A stretch of DNA of 64,000 bases from Campylobacter sp. RM6914 (GCF_004803835.1 NZ_CP012545.1:1054001-1118000); one strand, 5' to 3'. Positions 46,216 to 55,824 are shown, counted from the first letter of the stretch. Made by a program: numbers and translations. Notes: a model not told the origin generated them from the letters alone.

Positions 46216-48774
46216 ATGAAAATTTTAGCCTACATCGCAGGAATTTTAATTCTCACTGTATTTTGTGTATTTGGTTTTATCTTTAGCAGTTTTGGCAACT
46301 CTATGATCGCTTCTTATGCGCAAAATTTGGCAAAACAAAAAGCAGGCATAGAACTTAGTTTTGATAAATTTGAGCTTGGCATTAGCAAAGTGGATATAAA
46401 TGCTAAAGTTAATAATGAAATATCAGCAAGTATAAATGGTGATTTTTCGGTATTTTCCCAAAATATAGATCTTACTTACGAAATAAATGCAAGCGACCTA
46501 AAAAGCGCAAATTTAAAACTCACGCAACCGATCGCGTTAAGTGGCAAAATAAAGGGCAAATTTAACAACTTTGATGCAAACGGAGCAGGAGAAGCCCTTG
46601 GATCAAGTATAAATTTCTTAGCAAACATTAAAGAGTATAAGCCTTTAAGCTTACAACTAAACGCAAAACAGCTAAAAATAGATGAGATTTTAGCCCTTGT
46701 CAAGCAGCCGATATATGCAAGCGGACGTATCGATATCACATCAAATATAACCGAACAAAACGACATGCCAAACGGGATGGCTGAAATTTTAATATATGAC
46801 GCGGTAGCAAACAATGCTTTGATATCACGTGACTTTAACGTAAGCTTGCCTAAAAATTTCACATTTAAAGGCGCTGCAAATGCGCAAATAGCAAACTGGA
46901 TCGCAAATGTAAAAAGCACTCTTATCACGCCTATCGCTACTGCAAATACGACAAAAACAGTGTATAACATAGACAATAAGTCGTTAAATACAGACTTTAT
47001 GATCGAGATCAGTGATCTAGCCAAACTTGAGCCTATCATCAACCAAAAATTAAACGGTGCTCTAAAAGCTAACGGCGATCTTACTTTTAGCGACTATAAA
47101 CTTCAAAATTTAAATGCCGTTATCGACGGGCTTGGTGGCAAGATAGATGCAAATTTAAAAGATGGCAAGTTGCTAGCTAAAATTCACTCCATTAAGCTTG
47201 AAGAAGCGTTAAAACTAGCCGCACAACCCCCATACGCAACTGCAAACATAAACGCAACTGCCACTATTGAAAATTTAAACGACGCTAAAAATATCAAAGG
47301 CAATATCGCTCTTACAAGTGATGGCAAAATAAATAAAAACGAACTTAAAAAAGTAGCAAATTTAAACCTAGCAAAAGATGTTGGCTTTAGCCTAAACACC
47401 GATGCAATCATAGCCAAATCAATAGCTAAATTTAAAGCAAATTTACTTAGTGAGCTGATAAAACTAAAAGACGTTAGTGGTGAATTTGATATACAAAAAC
47501 AGAGCTTAAGTAGCAAATTTTCACTTCTTGCGGATGATCTGGCAAAATTTGAAAGTATCACCCAACAAAAACTAAGCGGAGCCGTAAATTTAAACGGCGA
47601 TATCAAAGTAGTAGATAAAGTTTTAAGCGAGCTTGGAATTTATGGAAGTGTGATCGGCGGAGAGATAAATGCCAAATTCAAAGACCAAAACCTAAATGCC
47701 ACACTTAAAAACGGCTCACTAAAAGATGCATTTTTATTACTTGCTCAAGCACCGCTTGCAAATGCCAAACTAAATTTAAGTGCAAATTTAAGTTCTATAG
47801 ATCTAAAAAACCTAAATGGCGACATACTCTTGTCATTTACTAACGGTGAAGCTTACGAAAAAGAGCTTAGCAAACTACTAGAAAAAAACTTCCCAAGCGG
47901 AGTAAAATTTGAAGCCACATCAAACATTAAACTCGCAAAAAACGTAGCAGACTTTACTACGGATGTCAGCTCGACGCTTTTAAATTTAAAAGATACAAGC
48001 GGGAAATTTGACATAAATAGCGGCAACCTAAATGCTAAATTTAACGCCTTTATCCCGGAACTATCAAGGTTAAAATTTGCCACAGGACGAGAGTTAAAAG
48101 GCGCACTTAACGCAACCGGGGATATTGTAAAAAGTGGTGAAAATTTAATAGCCAACCTTAACTCAAATGTCTTTGGTGGCACAATAACTGCAAAACTTAA
48201 CAACAACGATCTTAATGCCATCTTGCAAAATTTCACCTTTAAGGACTTAACCGACACATTAAACATGCAACATATTTATGACGGTATAGGAGATGGCAGG
48301 CTAAACTACAACCTAGCTTCACAAAAAGGCGACTTTAATATCGACATAAACGAAGGCAGACTCGTATCAAACGACTTTACAAATACCATAAAGACATTTA
48401 GTGGACGCGACATAACAAGTGAAATTTACAAAAACGGCTATCTAAAAGGCACGATAGATAAAAATCTTATAAACTTTAAAGCCCAGATGAGTGCACAAAG
48501 AAGCGATATAAACGTTACAAACGGCACTTTTGATACCACGTCGCAAGCTATGAATATCCCGGTTGATTTTAAATACGAAAAAACAGACGCTAAAATCGCC
48601 ATAACAGGCACCACTCAAGATCCAAAATACAGCGTGAGTTCAGAATACCTTAAAGGCAAAATCACAAAAGAGATAGATAGGTTTTTAGATAAAAAACTTG
48701 GCAAGGATAGTAACGAAACGAACTCTAGCACGACAAAAGATGCTATAAAAGGGCTTTTAAAAGGGTTGTTTTAA
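46216..48774 (+). CDS. AsmA-like periplasmic protein with internal repeats
   Basis: An 852-residue protein with one N-terminal membrane anchor (LAYIAGILILTVFCVFGFIF) and a long periplasmic part. The latter repeats a unit of about 150-170 residues with the pattern LNGDxxx...GGxINAxxxDxxLxAxL (seen near 330, 485 and 650 as GGKIDANLKDGKLLAKI, GGEINAKFKDQNLNATL and GGTITAKLNNNDLNAIL). The C-terminus ITGTTQDPKYSVSSEYLKG is typical of AsmA proteins. This family belongs to the bridge-like lipid-transfer proteins thought to move lipids to the outer membrane; the role here is inferred. I recall a similar gene divergent from groES in C. jejuni (Cj1219c). Confidence 0.8.
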   Translation: MKILAYIAGILILTVFCVFGFIFSSFGNSMIASYAQNLAKQKAGIELSFDKFELGISKVDINAKVNNEISASINGDFSVFSQNIDLTYEINASDLKSANLKLTQPIALSGKIKGKFNNFDANGAGEALGSSINFLANIKEYKPLSLQLNAKQLKIDEILALVKQPIYASGRIDITSNITEQNDMPNGMAEILIYDAVANNALISRDFNVSLPKNFTFKGAANAQIANWIANVKSTLITPIATANTTKTVYNIDNKSLNTDFMIEISDLAKLEPIINQKLNGALKANGDLTFSDYKLQNLNAVIDGLGGKIDANLKDGKLLAKIHSIKLEEALKLAAQPPYATANINATATIENLNDAKNIKGNIALTSDGKINKNELKKVANLNLAKDVGFSLNTDAIIAKSIAKFKANLLSELIKLKDVSGEFDIQKQSLSSKFSLLADDLAKFESITQQKLSGAVNLNGDIKVVDKVLSELGIYGSVIGGEINAKFKDQNLNATLKNGSLKDAFLLLAQAPLANAKLNLSANLSSIDLKNLNGDILLSFTNGEAYEKELSKLLEKNFPSGVKFEATSNIKLAKNVADFTTDVSSTLLNLKDTSGKFDINSGNLNAKFNAFIPELSRLKFATGRELKGALNATGDIVKSGENLIANLNSNVFGGTITAKLNNNDLNAILQNFTFKDLTDTLNMQHIYDGIGDGRLNYNLASQKGDFNIDINEGRLVSNDFTNTIKTFSGRDITSEIYKNGYLKGTIDKNLINFKAQMSAQRSDINVTNGTFDTTSQAMNIPVDFKYEKTDAKIAITGTTQDPKYSVSSEYLKGKITKEIDRFLDKKLGKDSNETNSSTTKDAIKGLLKGLF

Positions 48775-48780
48775 GTAAAA

Positions 48781-48800
48781 TGGCGAGAATTGGCTCGCCA
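48781..48800. terminator. Bidirectional terminator between convergent genes
   Basis: TGGCGAG and CTCGCCA form a 7-bp stem with a 6-base loop. T-rich runs follow on both sides (CTAATTTTTG on +, TTTTA on -), so it can end both the AsmA-like and the metallo-hydrolase transcripts. Confidence 0.8.
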
Positions 48801-48817
48801 CTAATTTTTGCAAGTAG

Positions 48818-49672
48818 TTAAAATTTAACAACATCGCCGTCATTTGGGATGATAATCTTACTATCTATACCTTTTTCTTTTACAAATTTACGCAAATCTT
48901 CGCGGCTTACACTTGCGTGATTAACCGCGTCCATATGAACGGCTATGATTTTAGTGTTTACAAGCACCTTTGCGGCGTGTTCTACATCGGCTTTTCCCAT
49001 TATGATACCGCTATTTTCAAAGCCTAAAATTCTAGCGTCGCCAGTATTCATCACAACTACGCTTGGGTTAAATTTATTAAGCGCCTTATTTACATCAGCC
49101 GTCCACAAAGTATCGCCCATAACATAAAGCGTCTCATGTCCTTTAGTCTCAAAGACTACACCCATCGCATCACCTAGGAGTGCTGAAAGATTTGGGTTAG
49201 CATACATCTCCACAGTGCCGTGCGCACCGCCTGTTTTGCTTAATTTTACACCATCAAATTCCACACTGTCATATATAACTTTTATATTCTTAAAACCTTG
49301 TGAAACAAGAAGCTTTGCGTCGGCATTGTGCTGGACAAACACAGGTAGCTCTTTTGGTAAAATTTGTGCTGCTACTTCGTCAAAGTGGTCAGGATGAGTA
49401 TGGGTGATAATGATAGCATCCACACCTTTATACACCTCTTTTACATCCATCGGAAGCTCTATTAGAGGATTTCTTAGATGTGAGTTTAAAGTGCCTTCAA
49501 AGCCTGGATATTTGCCTTTTGGCGCAAGGTATGGATCTAGCAAAAAGACTTTGCCCGCATAGCTAATCTTAGCCGTAGCGTTTCTGATGTGTTGGAAGCT
49601 ATCTTGTGCAAAAGCCATGAAATTTAGCCCAAAAAATAGGGCAACTATAAATAAAATTTTATTTATTTTCAT
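48818..49672 (-). CDS. Periplasmic metallo-beta-lactamase-fold hydrolase
   Basis: A 284-residue exported protein: a Sec signal peptide ending near AFA-QDS (about residue 22), then an MBL fold with the metal motif HTHPDHFDE, the later VMGDTLW and the C-terminal HMDAVNH. The pattern resembles UlaG-like hydrolases (FLLDPYLAPKG at the start). The substrate is unknown. AGGAGAAAAT precedes the ATG. It lies 62 bases downstream of nosY on the same strand, where other epsilonproteobacterial nos clusters have nosL, but shows no similarity to that copper lipoprotein. Confidence 0.88.
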   Translation of the reverse strand: MKINKILFIVALFFGLNFMAFAQDSFQHIRNATAKISYAGKVFLLDPYLAPKGKYPGFEGTLNSHLRNPLIELPMDVKEVYKGVDAIIITHTHPDHFDEVAAQILPKELPVFVQHNADAKLLVSQGFKNIKVIYDSVEFDGVKLSKTGGAHGTVEMYANPNLSALLGDAMGVVFETKGHETLYVMGDTLWTADVNKALNKFNPSVVVMNTGDARILGFENSGIIMGKADVEHAAKVLVNTKIIAVHMDAVNHASVSREDLRKFVKEKGIDSKIIIPNDGDVVKF

Positions 49673-49734
49673 ATTTTCTCCTTTATTTTTAATGCGTTAT
49701 ATTACATAAATTATATAAACAGACAAAATTTATC

Positions 49735-50562
49735 TTAAACTAGATCTTTACTACTAAATATAAAATAGCCTGCCGTAAGCAAGATAACACCCAAAACTAT
49801 AGGATAAAAAATCGAATACAAAACAAAACCCATTGTGCTAAAATTTGTGAGTATAAAATTTGAAGCCACGCCGATAACGGCTAAATTTGGATCAAACAAA
49901 CTAATAGCAGCAACCCTAAAAACCTCGATGGGATTAATGAGTGCTATAAAAAATATAATATCCTCTCTAACACTACTTTTCATCAAGAACCCTATCAATA
50001 CCAAATCCATAAAAGCAAGCAGAACCAACCAAAGCAAAAATGCTACACCCTGCCCCATCTCTTGATTTTTAATCAAAGCCGAGATAAAAAATCCAAACGA
50101 CAAAAAGACTATACTAAGTGAAAAAAGCAAAGCCGTATAAAAGCCTAAAATTTGCCACGGTATCTCTATATCTTTAGCAACTCCAGTAACAAGAGTTAGC
50201 AAAAGTGCAAAAACCAAAGGCGTAAATATAACAAATATCCTACCAAGCGCCTTACCAAAGTAATACTCCGCCAGACTAATAGGAAAACTTAGGATGTATT
50301 CTAGTAAATTTGTGTCCCTATCGGCATTTATACTTCGCACGGTAGAGACTAGTATAAAAATAGGCACGATAATAACGCAAATTTGAATAAACAGTAGCAA
50401 AAGCCTAGTAAGTCCCGAAAATCCAAGCACACGAGAGTCAGTAATTCCGCTAAATATAAACGTTATCACAAGTCCCGTAAACACAAGCATATAAAGCAAG
50501 AACCACCTTGAGCGAAACGACTCTGTAATGTCAAGTTTGGCTATTAAGAAAATATTACTCAT
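49735..50562 (-). CDS. nosY: Nos ABC transporter permease NosY
   Basis: A 275-residue inner-membrane protein with about six helices. The motif RSINADRDTNLLEYILSFPISLAEYYFGKALGR is the hallmark of NosY-type ABC-2 permeases. With NosF and NosD it forms the complex needed to mature the CuZ cluster of nitrous oxide reductase in the periplasm. Its start overlaps the nosF stop (ATGA). It is the last nos gene seen here. Confidence 0.93.
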   Translation of the reverse strand: MSNIFLIAKLDITESFRSRWFLLYMLVFTGLVITFIFSGITDSRVLGFSGLTRLLLLFIQICVIIVPIFILVSTVRSINADRDTNLLEYILSFPISLAEYYFGKALGRIFVIFTPLVFALLLTLVTGVAKDIEIPWQILGFYTALLFSLSIVFLSFGFFISALIKNQEMGQGVAFLLWLVLLAFMDLVLIGFLMKSSVREDIIFFIALINPIEVFRVAAISLFDPNLAVIGVASNFILTNFSTMGFVLYSIFYPIVLGVILLTAGYFIFSSKDLV

Positions 50563-51209
50563 TCGTGATCTCCTGTGGTTTCGTCTTTGATAATTTCGCC
50601 AAGATCCATCTCTATGTATCTATCGCAAATTTGCTTTACCTCATCGACCCTGTGCGAGATACAAACAAGTGTTTTACTTTTAGCAAACTCATCCAAAAGC
50701 CCTATAAAATTTCCTCTTGCCTTTGGATCAAGGTTTGCCGTTGGCTCATCAAATATAAGCACATCGCTATCTTTTGAAAAAGCTATGGCAACAAGCATTT
50801 TTTGCTTCATGCCGCCTGAAAGCTTATAAAAAGGCTTGTTTAAATTTCCATTTAAATCAAGCTCTAATTTATCGCAAAAAAACTTAATGCGATCAAATTT
50901 AACATCAGAAGTTTTGCAAACAAACTCACAAAGCTCTTTTAGACTAAATTTCAAAGGCGGCGGAGTTTGTGGCACAAATGATATGTTTTTTAAAGCATCT
51001 TTTCTTGATAAAAATGGATCTGCGCTACATACTTTTACCTCGCCGTTATTTGGTCTAAATTCGCCCAAGATTATACGCATAAGCGAGCTTTTGCCCGCCC
51101 CATTTTGTCCGTATATTACGACTTTTTGTGATTTTTTAATATGCAAATTAATATTTTTTAAAATATTTTGCGAGCTAAAAGTCTTTGTAATGCCTTTTAA
51201 AATTATCAC
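50559..51209 (-). CDS. nosF: Nos ABC transporter ATPase NosF
   Basis: A 216-residue ATPase. Walker A is YGQNGAGKSSLM, the ABC signature KLSGGMKQKM, Walker B VLIFDEPTANLDP and the switch VCISHRVDE. It powers the NosDFY complex. It is shorter than many NosF proteins (about 300 residues) at the C-terminus, a form usual in epsilonproteobacterial clusters. It lies 10 bases after nosH. Confidence 0.93.
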   Translation of the reverse strand: MIILKGITKTFSSQNILKNINLHIKKSQKVVIYGQNGAGKSSLMRIILGEFRPNNGEVKVCSADPFLSRKDALKNISFVPQTPPPLKFSLKELCEFVCKTSDVKFDRIKFFCDKLELDLNGNLNKPFYKLSGGMKQKMLVAIAFSKDSDVLIFDEPTANLDPKARGNFIGLLDEFAKSKTLVCISHRVDEVKQICDRYIEMDLGEIIKDETTGDHE

Positions 51210-51219
51210 TTTTATCCTT

Positions 51220-52125
51220 TTAGATTAATCTTTTAAAACCGTTGTCAAATTTAAGCGCATCGTGATGACATACGTCGATACAGCGTCCACAAAGCGTGCA
51301 GTCGCCACCAACTAGCCTAAATTCTTTTTTATCTTCATCGCCGCTAAGCTTGGCGTTTTTCTTAGTTATCTCAAGCACGTGTGGCATTAAACAAGTGTCT
51401 ATACAAACAAGACAGTGATCACAAAGCTCTTTGTTCCAGCTTACTTTAATGGCATTTGTGCGAGTTAGAAGTGAGTAGGTTGCTCCGATAGGGCAAAAAT
51501 ACCTACACCAAGCCCTTCTTGAAAAGAAAATTTCCACAAAAAGAACAAACACTACAAACCATATCGCATGAAAATACCCATATATGATAAACCTTGAAAA
51601 TATCCCAACGACGCTAAAAATTTCAAACACAAGTTGAGAGCTTGCAAAACTCATAGTCAAAAACAAAACAGCAAAGACATATCTCCATCTAGGGTCAAAA
51701 TTTCGCCTTGATATGATCTTTTTAGCGGCTAAATTTTCATGTATCTTCTCGCCTATCTCGCCTAAAAGCGAATACGGGCATATCCAGCTACAAAACGCCC
51801 TGCCCCCGACAAGAGCGTAAAAAAACAAAATCGTACATGTACCGATAATTAAATTTATAGCAAATTCATGTGTCGCGGCAAAGACCTCAAAGCTCATAAA
51901 CGCATCCGTAAGATGAAAGCCAAGCATCCTTGAACCGCTGATACTTCCTTCTAAAATTTGAATATCCGCATAGTATGAAAGGATAAACAAAAGATGGACT
52001 AAAACTATGCTAAATATCCGCCATGAACGGATACTTAAGCGTTTTTTACCCTGCTCGTTTTCTATTACCAAGGTATCAAAAAAACCCGTTTTTGCTACCG
52101 TGCAACGGGTGGTGTATTTATTCAT
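51220..52125 (-). CDS. nosH: NosH, NapH-like iron-sulfur membrane quinol oxidase subunit
   Basis: A 301-residue protein with about four or five helices and Fe-S motifs. CSWICPYSLLGE and CRYFCPIGATYSLL are the CxxxCP pairs of NapH/NosR-like proteins, and the C-terminus holds CDHCLVCIDTC and CTLCGRCIDVC for two [4Fe-4S] clusters. In the clade II nos operons it is proposed to pass electrons from menaquinol toward NosZ together with NosG and the NosC cytochromes. The start overlaps the stop of nosC2 (ATGA). Confidence 0.93.
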   Translation of the reverse strand: MNKYTTRCTVAKTGFFDTLVIENEQGKKRLSIRSWRIFSIVLVHLLFILSYYADIQILEGSISGSRMLGFHLTDAFMSFEVFAATHEFAINLIIGTCTILFFYALVGGRAFCSWICPYSLLGEIGEKIHENLAAKKIISRRNFDPRWRYVFAVLFLTMSFASSQLVFEIFSVVGIFSRFIIYGYFHAIWFVVFVLFVEIFFSRRAWCRYFCPIGATYSLLTRTNAIKVSWNKELCDHCLVCIDTCLMPHVLEITKKNAKLSGDEDKKEFRLVGGDCTLCGRCIDVCHHDALKFDNGFKRLI

Positions 52126-52586
52126 TTTTCATTACCGCTTTTAAAATTTGAAATTTCATCAGCTAAGAGCTCTAGATCCGTATCGCTGACATTTGTCAAA
52201 AGTCCCTTCATGAGAGAGTTTTGAATTTTGTCTTCTTTATACTCTTTTAGCCTTGATAAAATTTCATCCTTACTTTTACCACTTATATCAGGAGCCATGA
52301 CGCCTTTACCGTTAGCACCGTGACATGGAGCACATGTTGTCAGGTATCTTTTGCTCGTGCCTGTGGTTGGTTGATTAGCAACCATGTTTTTAAGCTCTTT
52401 TATCTTTTTAAGCTCTTCGTCATCTTGTAAATTTATATCCGTTTTTACCTCAGCTTTTGGCGCGATCGTCTCTTTTGGTTCAAGCTTAACTTCACTCTGT
52501 TTTGAAGCAGGAGTATTAGAACTCATCATAAAAACCATAAGAGCTATTATCAAAACACCGATGATTATTGCTATTTTCTTACCCAT
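52122..52586 (-). CDS. nosC2: NosC2, membrane-anchored monoheme cytochrome c
   Basis: A 154-residue protein: an N-terminal anchor (IAIIIGVLIIALMVFMM), a Lys/Glu-rich linker of about 50 residues and a cytochrome domain with CAPCHGANGKG (heme) and the axial Met region VMAPDISGKS. It should shuttle electrons in the periplasm from the NosGH module to NosZ. It follows nosC1 by 1 base and overlaps nosH. The two cytochromes differ in their N-termini (membrane anchor here, lipoprotein-like for NosC1). Confidence 0.88.
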   Translation of the reverse strand: MGKKIAIIIGVLIIALMVFMMSSNTPASKQSEVKLEPKETIAPKAEVKTDINLQDDEELKKIKELKNMVANQPTTGTSKRYLTTCAPCHGANGKGVMAPDISGKSKDEILSRLKEYKEDKIQNSLMKGLLTNVSDTDLELLADEISNFKSGNEK

Positions 52587-52587
52587 G

Positions 52588-53160
52588 TTATTTTCCTTTT
52601 CTAAACTGTTCGTTAAAGTTACTTATCTCATCCGCAAGCGATCTTATCTCTGTATCGCTCATGTTTTTTATAAGGTCTTTCATCAAAACATTTGCTTTTT
52701 CTTTGTTTTTGTAAGCGCTTATCATATTAAATATCTCATCGCTACTTTTAGTTAAAAGCGAAGGGCCTATGATGCCGTTTGCATAGTCATTGTGACAAGC
52801 GGAGCATTTTAAGATAAATTCCTTGCTAAGCTGACCCTTTATAAGCTTTAAATTTATAACCTCAAGTGGAGAGCGAACCATAGCCAAAGCGCCGACAGAT
52901 CGACTTACGTTACTGTCATCAAGCCCGAAAGAAACGCGCTTTTGACCATGTATATCGTAGGTAAAAAAGTCTGAATTATCCTTTTGTTTTGTGTTATGGT
53001 TACTTGCTTTTTGTATCTCTATCGCAGGAGCTTGGTTTGTGACTAACTCTGCTTGTGCGGACTGCTTGGTTTGAGCAATTTTACCTTCACTCCCTTTGCC
53101 GCTATCACAACCGCAAAGTAGCGTAAACGCCGCCAAACAGCATAAAAATTTATATCTCAT
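52588..53160 (-). CDS. nosC1: NosC1, lipoprotein-type monoheme cytochrome c
   Basis: A 190-residue protein with a lipobox-like signal (LLCGC at about 14-18, Cys18 as lipid site). The heme motif is CSACHND, followed by GIIGPSLLTKSSDEIFNMI. It is paralogous to the C-terminal domain of nosC2 (both end in MSDTEIRSLADEISNF-like or SDTDLELLADEISNF sequence). It overlaps the nosG stop by 1 base. Role: electron carrier to NosZ. Confidence 0.87.
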   Translation of the reverse strand: MRYKFLCCLAAFTLLCGCDSGKGSEGKIAQTKQSAQAELVTNQAPAIEIQKASNHNTKQKDNSDFFTYDIHGQKRVSFGLDDSNVSRSVGALAMVRSPLEVINLKLIKGQLSKEFILKCSACHNDYANGIIGPSLLTKSSDEIFNMISAYKNKEKANVLMKDLIKNMSDTEIRSLADEISNFNEQFRKGK

Positions 53161-53846
53161 TAGCCCTCCTTGTAAATTTCATTATATTTTTTATTTGGTA
53201 TTATGCTAATAATCTGCGCCGGACAAACCTCCGCACAAACACCGCAACCTACGCATTTTTCTTTTATATCGGGTAAATTTGCACCATCTTTTGTCCGTCT
53301 CATCGCTATAGCCCCATCTCCAACAGGACAAAGTCTAACACATAGATCACATTCGTTATCAACTCTTTGTTTTATCGTCTCTTTTAATGCCTCTTCACGT
53401 TCGTTATACGTTTTTCTTTCAAGCATTTTTAAGACGCCGTTTTGGTTGATGTTTTCATTTTTATAAGCAAGGCAGGAATTTACGTCACCCAAAACCGCAA
53501 TCCCCATTAAAACATCGCTAATACAAGTCGTATGATGATCTAACGCGCCGCTTGGACAGGCTAATACACACGGAAAAAGATCACATAGATAACAGCCTCT
53601 ATCATTTGGCGATATATATGAAGTGCCGTTTGAGTATCCTTGTGTTATATCAAGCAAATTTATGCTGTGATAAGGGCATACTTGAACGCACTGCCCGCAT
53701 TTTATACACAAAGCTTCGAAATTTTTAACGGCACCGGGCGGTCTTAGATACAGTTCATGAGAATTTGTCTTTGGAAGCAACTTTCCCGCTCCATACCCAA
53801 CTCCTGCAGCAACTACGGTAAATGCTATAAAATTTCTTCTATTCAT
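53160..53846 (-). CDS. nosG: NosG, NapG-like Fe-S protein
   Basis: A 228-residue periplasmic ferredoxin-like protein. The start MNRRNFIAFTVVAAGVGYGAG has a twin-arginine-like leader. Four Cys groups follow: CIKCGQCVQVC, CYLCDLFPCVLAC, CDLCVRLC and CVGCGVCAEVC, enough for four [4Fe-4S] clusters. With membrane NosH it would form a menaquinol-oxidising module analogous to NapGH. Start overlaps nosD stop (ATGA). Confidence 0.93.
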   Translation of the reverse strand: MNRRNFIAFTVVAAGVGYGAGKLLPKTNSHELYLRPPGAVKNFEALCIKCGQCVQVCPYHSINLLDITQGYSNGTSYISPNDRGCYLCDLFPCVLACPSGALDHHTTCISDVLMGIAVLGDVNSCLAYKNENINQNGVLKMLERKTYNEREEALKETIKQRVDNECDLCVRLCPVGDGAIAMRRTKDGANLPDIKEKCVGCGVCAEVCPAQIISIIPNKKYNEIYKEG

Positions 53847-55072
53847 ACGCTTGTCTTTTCTTTGTTTGGTTTCATTTTTGGACTTTTATCTTCAAGTAAT
53901 TTTATAGGCTCTGAAAACGGAGCTAATTTAGCCAGGAAATTTAATCCACTTATAATACTTGAGCCGTAAAAAAATCTCAAAGTCGGATAGTATTGCCACA
54001 GCCTATCGGCATAAACAAAATTTACATAGGATACATCTCCTATGCCGTTACGATCCAAGTCATACCCCTCATACTCGTCAAAGTAGTTACCCTCCCAGTA
54101 TATCTGGTCGATCTTAGAGCCCGGGGTGTCGTTTATCGCCGTGTCCATATTGCCGATAAAGTCATTGTTTAAAAAGATACTTCTTTCTTGTGTAGCATGG
54201 AGTTGAACGCCGACTATGTTATGTAAAATTTGGTTATTCTCAAAGCTGTTCAACGCCCCTGGATTTAACGGAGACCTATCAAGATAAAATCCTCTTGCAT
54301 TATAAAGCAAGATGTTATCTTTTATATCAAAGTCAGAAACATCCTTTAAGGCTATGCCAACCCCAAAAGCACCGCTTGAGCCGATAATGGTGTTATTTTT
54401 AACAAGCGATTTGGTGGAAAACATAAAATACATCCCAACAGCACCGTAGCTAAATTTATTCTCTTCTATTAGGTTATTAGACGAATACATCGTATGTATC
54501 GCATATCTGTTACCATGGCCATAGTTACCTCTTATCGTGTTACTACTAGAAAACCACGCTACGATATCACGGCTATTATAAACATAGTTTTTTTCGATCA
54601 AATTCTCATGCGAATACCACGCTCTAATAGCATCGCCTCTTTGCGGTATGTCAAATCCCTCTTTTGAAGTTATGTTGTTATCTCTTATAATAGAGCCATT
54701 GCACTGAGATAACTCAACACCAAAAAGCACATCTTTTATGCGATTTTTTTCTACAAGTAAGTTATTGCCGTTTAGGCAACTTATCCCGGCATCAAGTGTC
54801 ATCTGACTGATGCCGCTGCCTTCGATATTTAAATTTATAAGCTTAACGTTTTTGCTAGTAACTTTTATAACGCTTGAAGTTTTATCTCCCTTTATAACGA
54901 CATTTTGTCCTTTGCCGATGATGGTTATCGCCTTATCAACGACAACATTACCGCTATAAATTCCGTCATTTAGCCAAAGAGTATCACCGTCTTTGGCTAA
55001 ATTTATAGCCTCTTGTAGCGGATTAGAAAGACCAAAGGTGGCGATCATAAAAACTAAAAGCAAAAATTTCAT
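53843..55072 (-). CDS. nosD: NosD, periplasmic copper-cluster assembly protein
   Basis: A 409-residue exported beta-helix protein. The signal peptide is about 16 residues, followed by LQEAINLAKDGDTLWLNDGIYSGNVVVDKAITIIGKG, the conserved NosD start, and many carbohydrate-binding-like repeats (NTIRGNYGHGN, NLIEENKFSYG, NDFIGNMD). It is the periplasmic part of NosDFY that helps build CuZ in NosZ. The C-terminal end (LNFLAKLAPFSEPIKLLEDKSPKMKP) is a further short segment. It overlaps nosB. Confidence 0.93.
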   Translation of the reverse strand: MKFLLLVFMIATFGLSNPLQEAINLAKDGDTLWLNDGIYSGNVVVDKAITIIGKGQNVVIKGDKTSSVIKVTSKNVKLINLNIEGSGISQMTLDAGISCLNGNNLLVEKNRIKDVLFGVELSQCNGSIIRDNNITSKEGFDIPQRGDAIRAWYSHENLIEKNYVYNSRDIVAWFSSSNTIRGNYGHGNRYAIHTMYSSNNLIEENKFSYGAVGMYFMFSTKSLVKNNTIIGSSGAFGVGIALKDVSDFDIKDNILLYNARGFYLDRSPLNPGALNSFENNQILHNIVGVQLHATQERSIFLNNDFIGNMDTAINDTPGSKIDQIYWEGNYFDEYEGYDLDRNGIGDVSYVNFVYADRLWQYYPTLRFFYGSSIISGLNFLAKLAPFSEPIKLLEDKSPKMKPNKEKTSV

Positions 55073-55824
55073 TTTTTAAGTTCTTTTTTCTTTGAAAATA
55101 CAGCCAAGATACAAAGAACACTCATTGCTATCATAATCCAAAAACCGATACTAGGGTATGAATGTGTTGTAAATTGCGCTACTTTACCATCACCAAGAAC
55201 TGTCGGCATAAATGGTTTTATCTTAAACGCTCCCCACTCTTGCATGTTGTGTCCATACCAGTAAAGCCAGCCCGCAAACGCTCCCATAAAAAGCACGGGC
55301 GCTATAGTTGGAAGCACCATAAGCAGTGAGTTGAATTTACCGTCATAATACAAAAACGCAAGCATACATATCGTAGAGATAAGTAGATAGTATGGAGATA
55401 TGGCACGTTCTACATTACCGCCGTGCTCCATAGGATACATGCCGATGTAGTGATTTATAGTGTTCATCTCATGAACCTCTCCGCTATATCCATCAACATG
55501 AAAATAAACAGGAATTCCGTTAGGAAAGACCTCTTTTGGATAGTTAGGAGCTTCAAGAGAAACATACCATACAGGAAAAGACGGCGTTCCTATCTCAGCC
55601 CTACTTTCCAACATCTTTTTAAGACTTGAAGCCACGTCTTCTTTTAGTAGGTGATTTTTATGCTGAAACGAAGTATAAATGTCGTAAATTTTATAAGAGT
55701 ATCCAGGTAGGCTTTCACCTGCAGCTATCTTTGCATTTGCCCCAAAAAATCCAAGAACCGGCACGGTAAAACAAACAGTCATTAAAACTAGCGCGATGAT
55801 CGTATAAATTTGATACTTTTTCAT
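55069..55824 (-). CDS. nosB: NosB, membrane protein of clade II nos operons
   Basis: A 251-residue membrane protein. One N-terminal helix (10-28), a periplasmic domain of about 115 residues, and three more helices toward the C-terminus (about 145-235). A gene of this kind stands between nosZ and nosD in clade II clusters and is called nosB; its role is unproven, perhaps part of electron delivery or assembly. AAGGAGAAAAG precedes the ATG. A hairpin lies between it and nosZ, so its expression may be lower. Confidence 0.82.
   Translation of the reverse strand: MKKYQIYTIIALVLMTVCFTVPVLGFFGANAKIAAGESLPGYSYKIYDIYTSFQHKNHLLKEDVASSLKKMLESRAEIGTPSFPVWYVSLEAPNYPKEVFPNGIPVYFHVDGYSGEVHEMNTINHYIGMYPMEHGGNVERAISPYYLLISTICMLAFLYYDGKFNSLLMVLPTIAPVLFMGAFAGWLYWYGHNMQEWGAFKIKPFMPTVLGDGKVAQFTTHSYPSIGFWIMIAMSVLCILAVFSKKKELKK

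Noticed and set aside
46476-47042. Open frames opposite the AsmA-like gene
   Set aside because: The repeated, low-complexity composition of the AsmA-like gene leaves the other strand open by chance; there are three such frames and none has a ribosome site.
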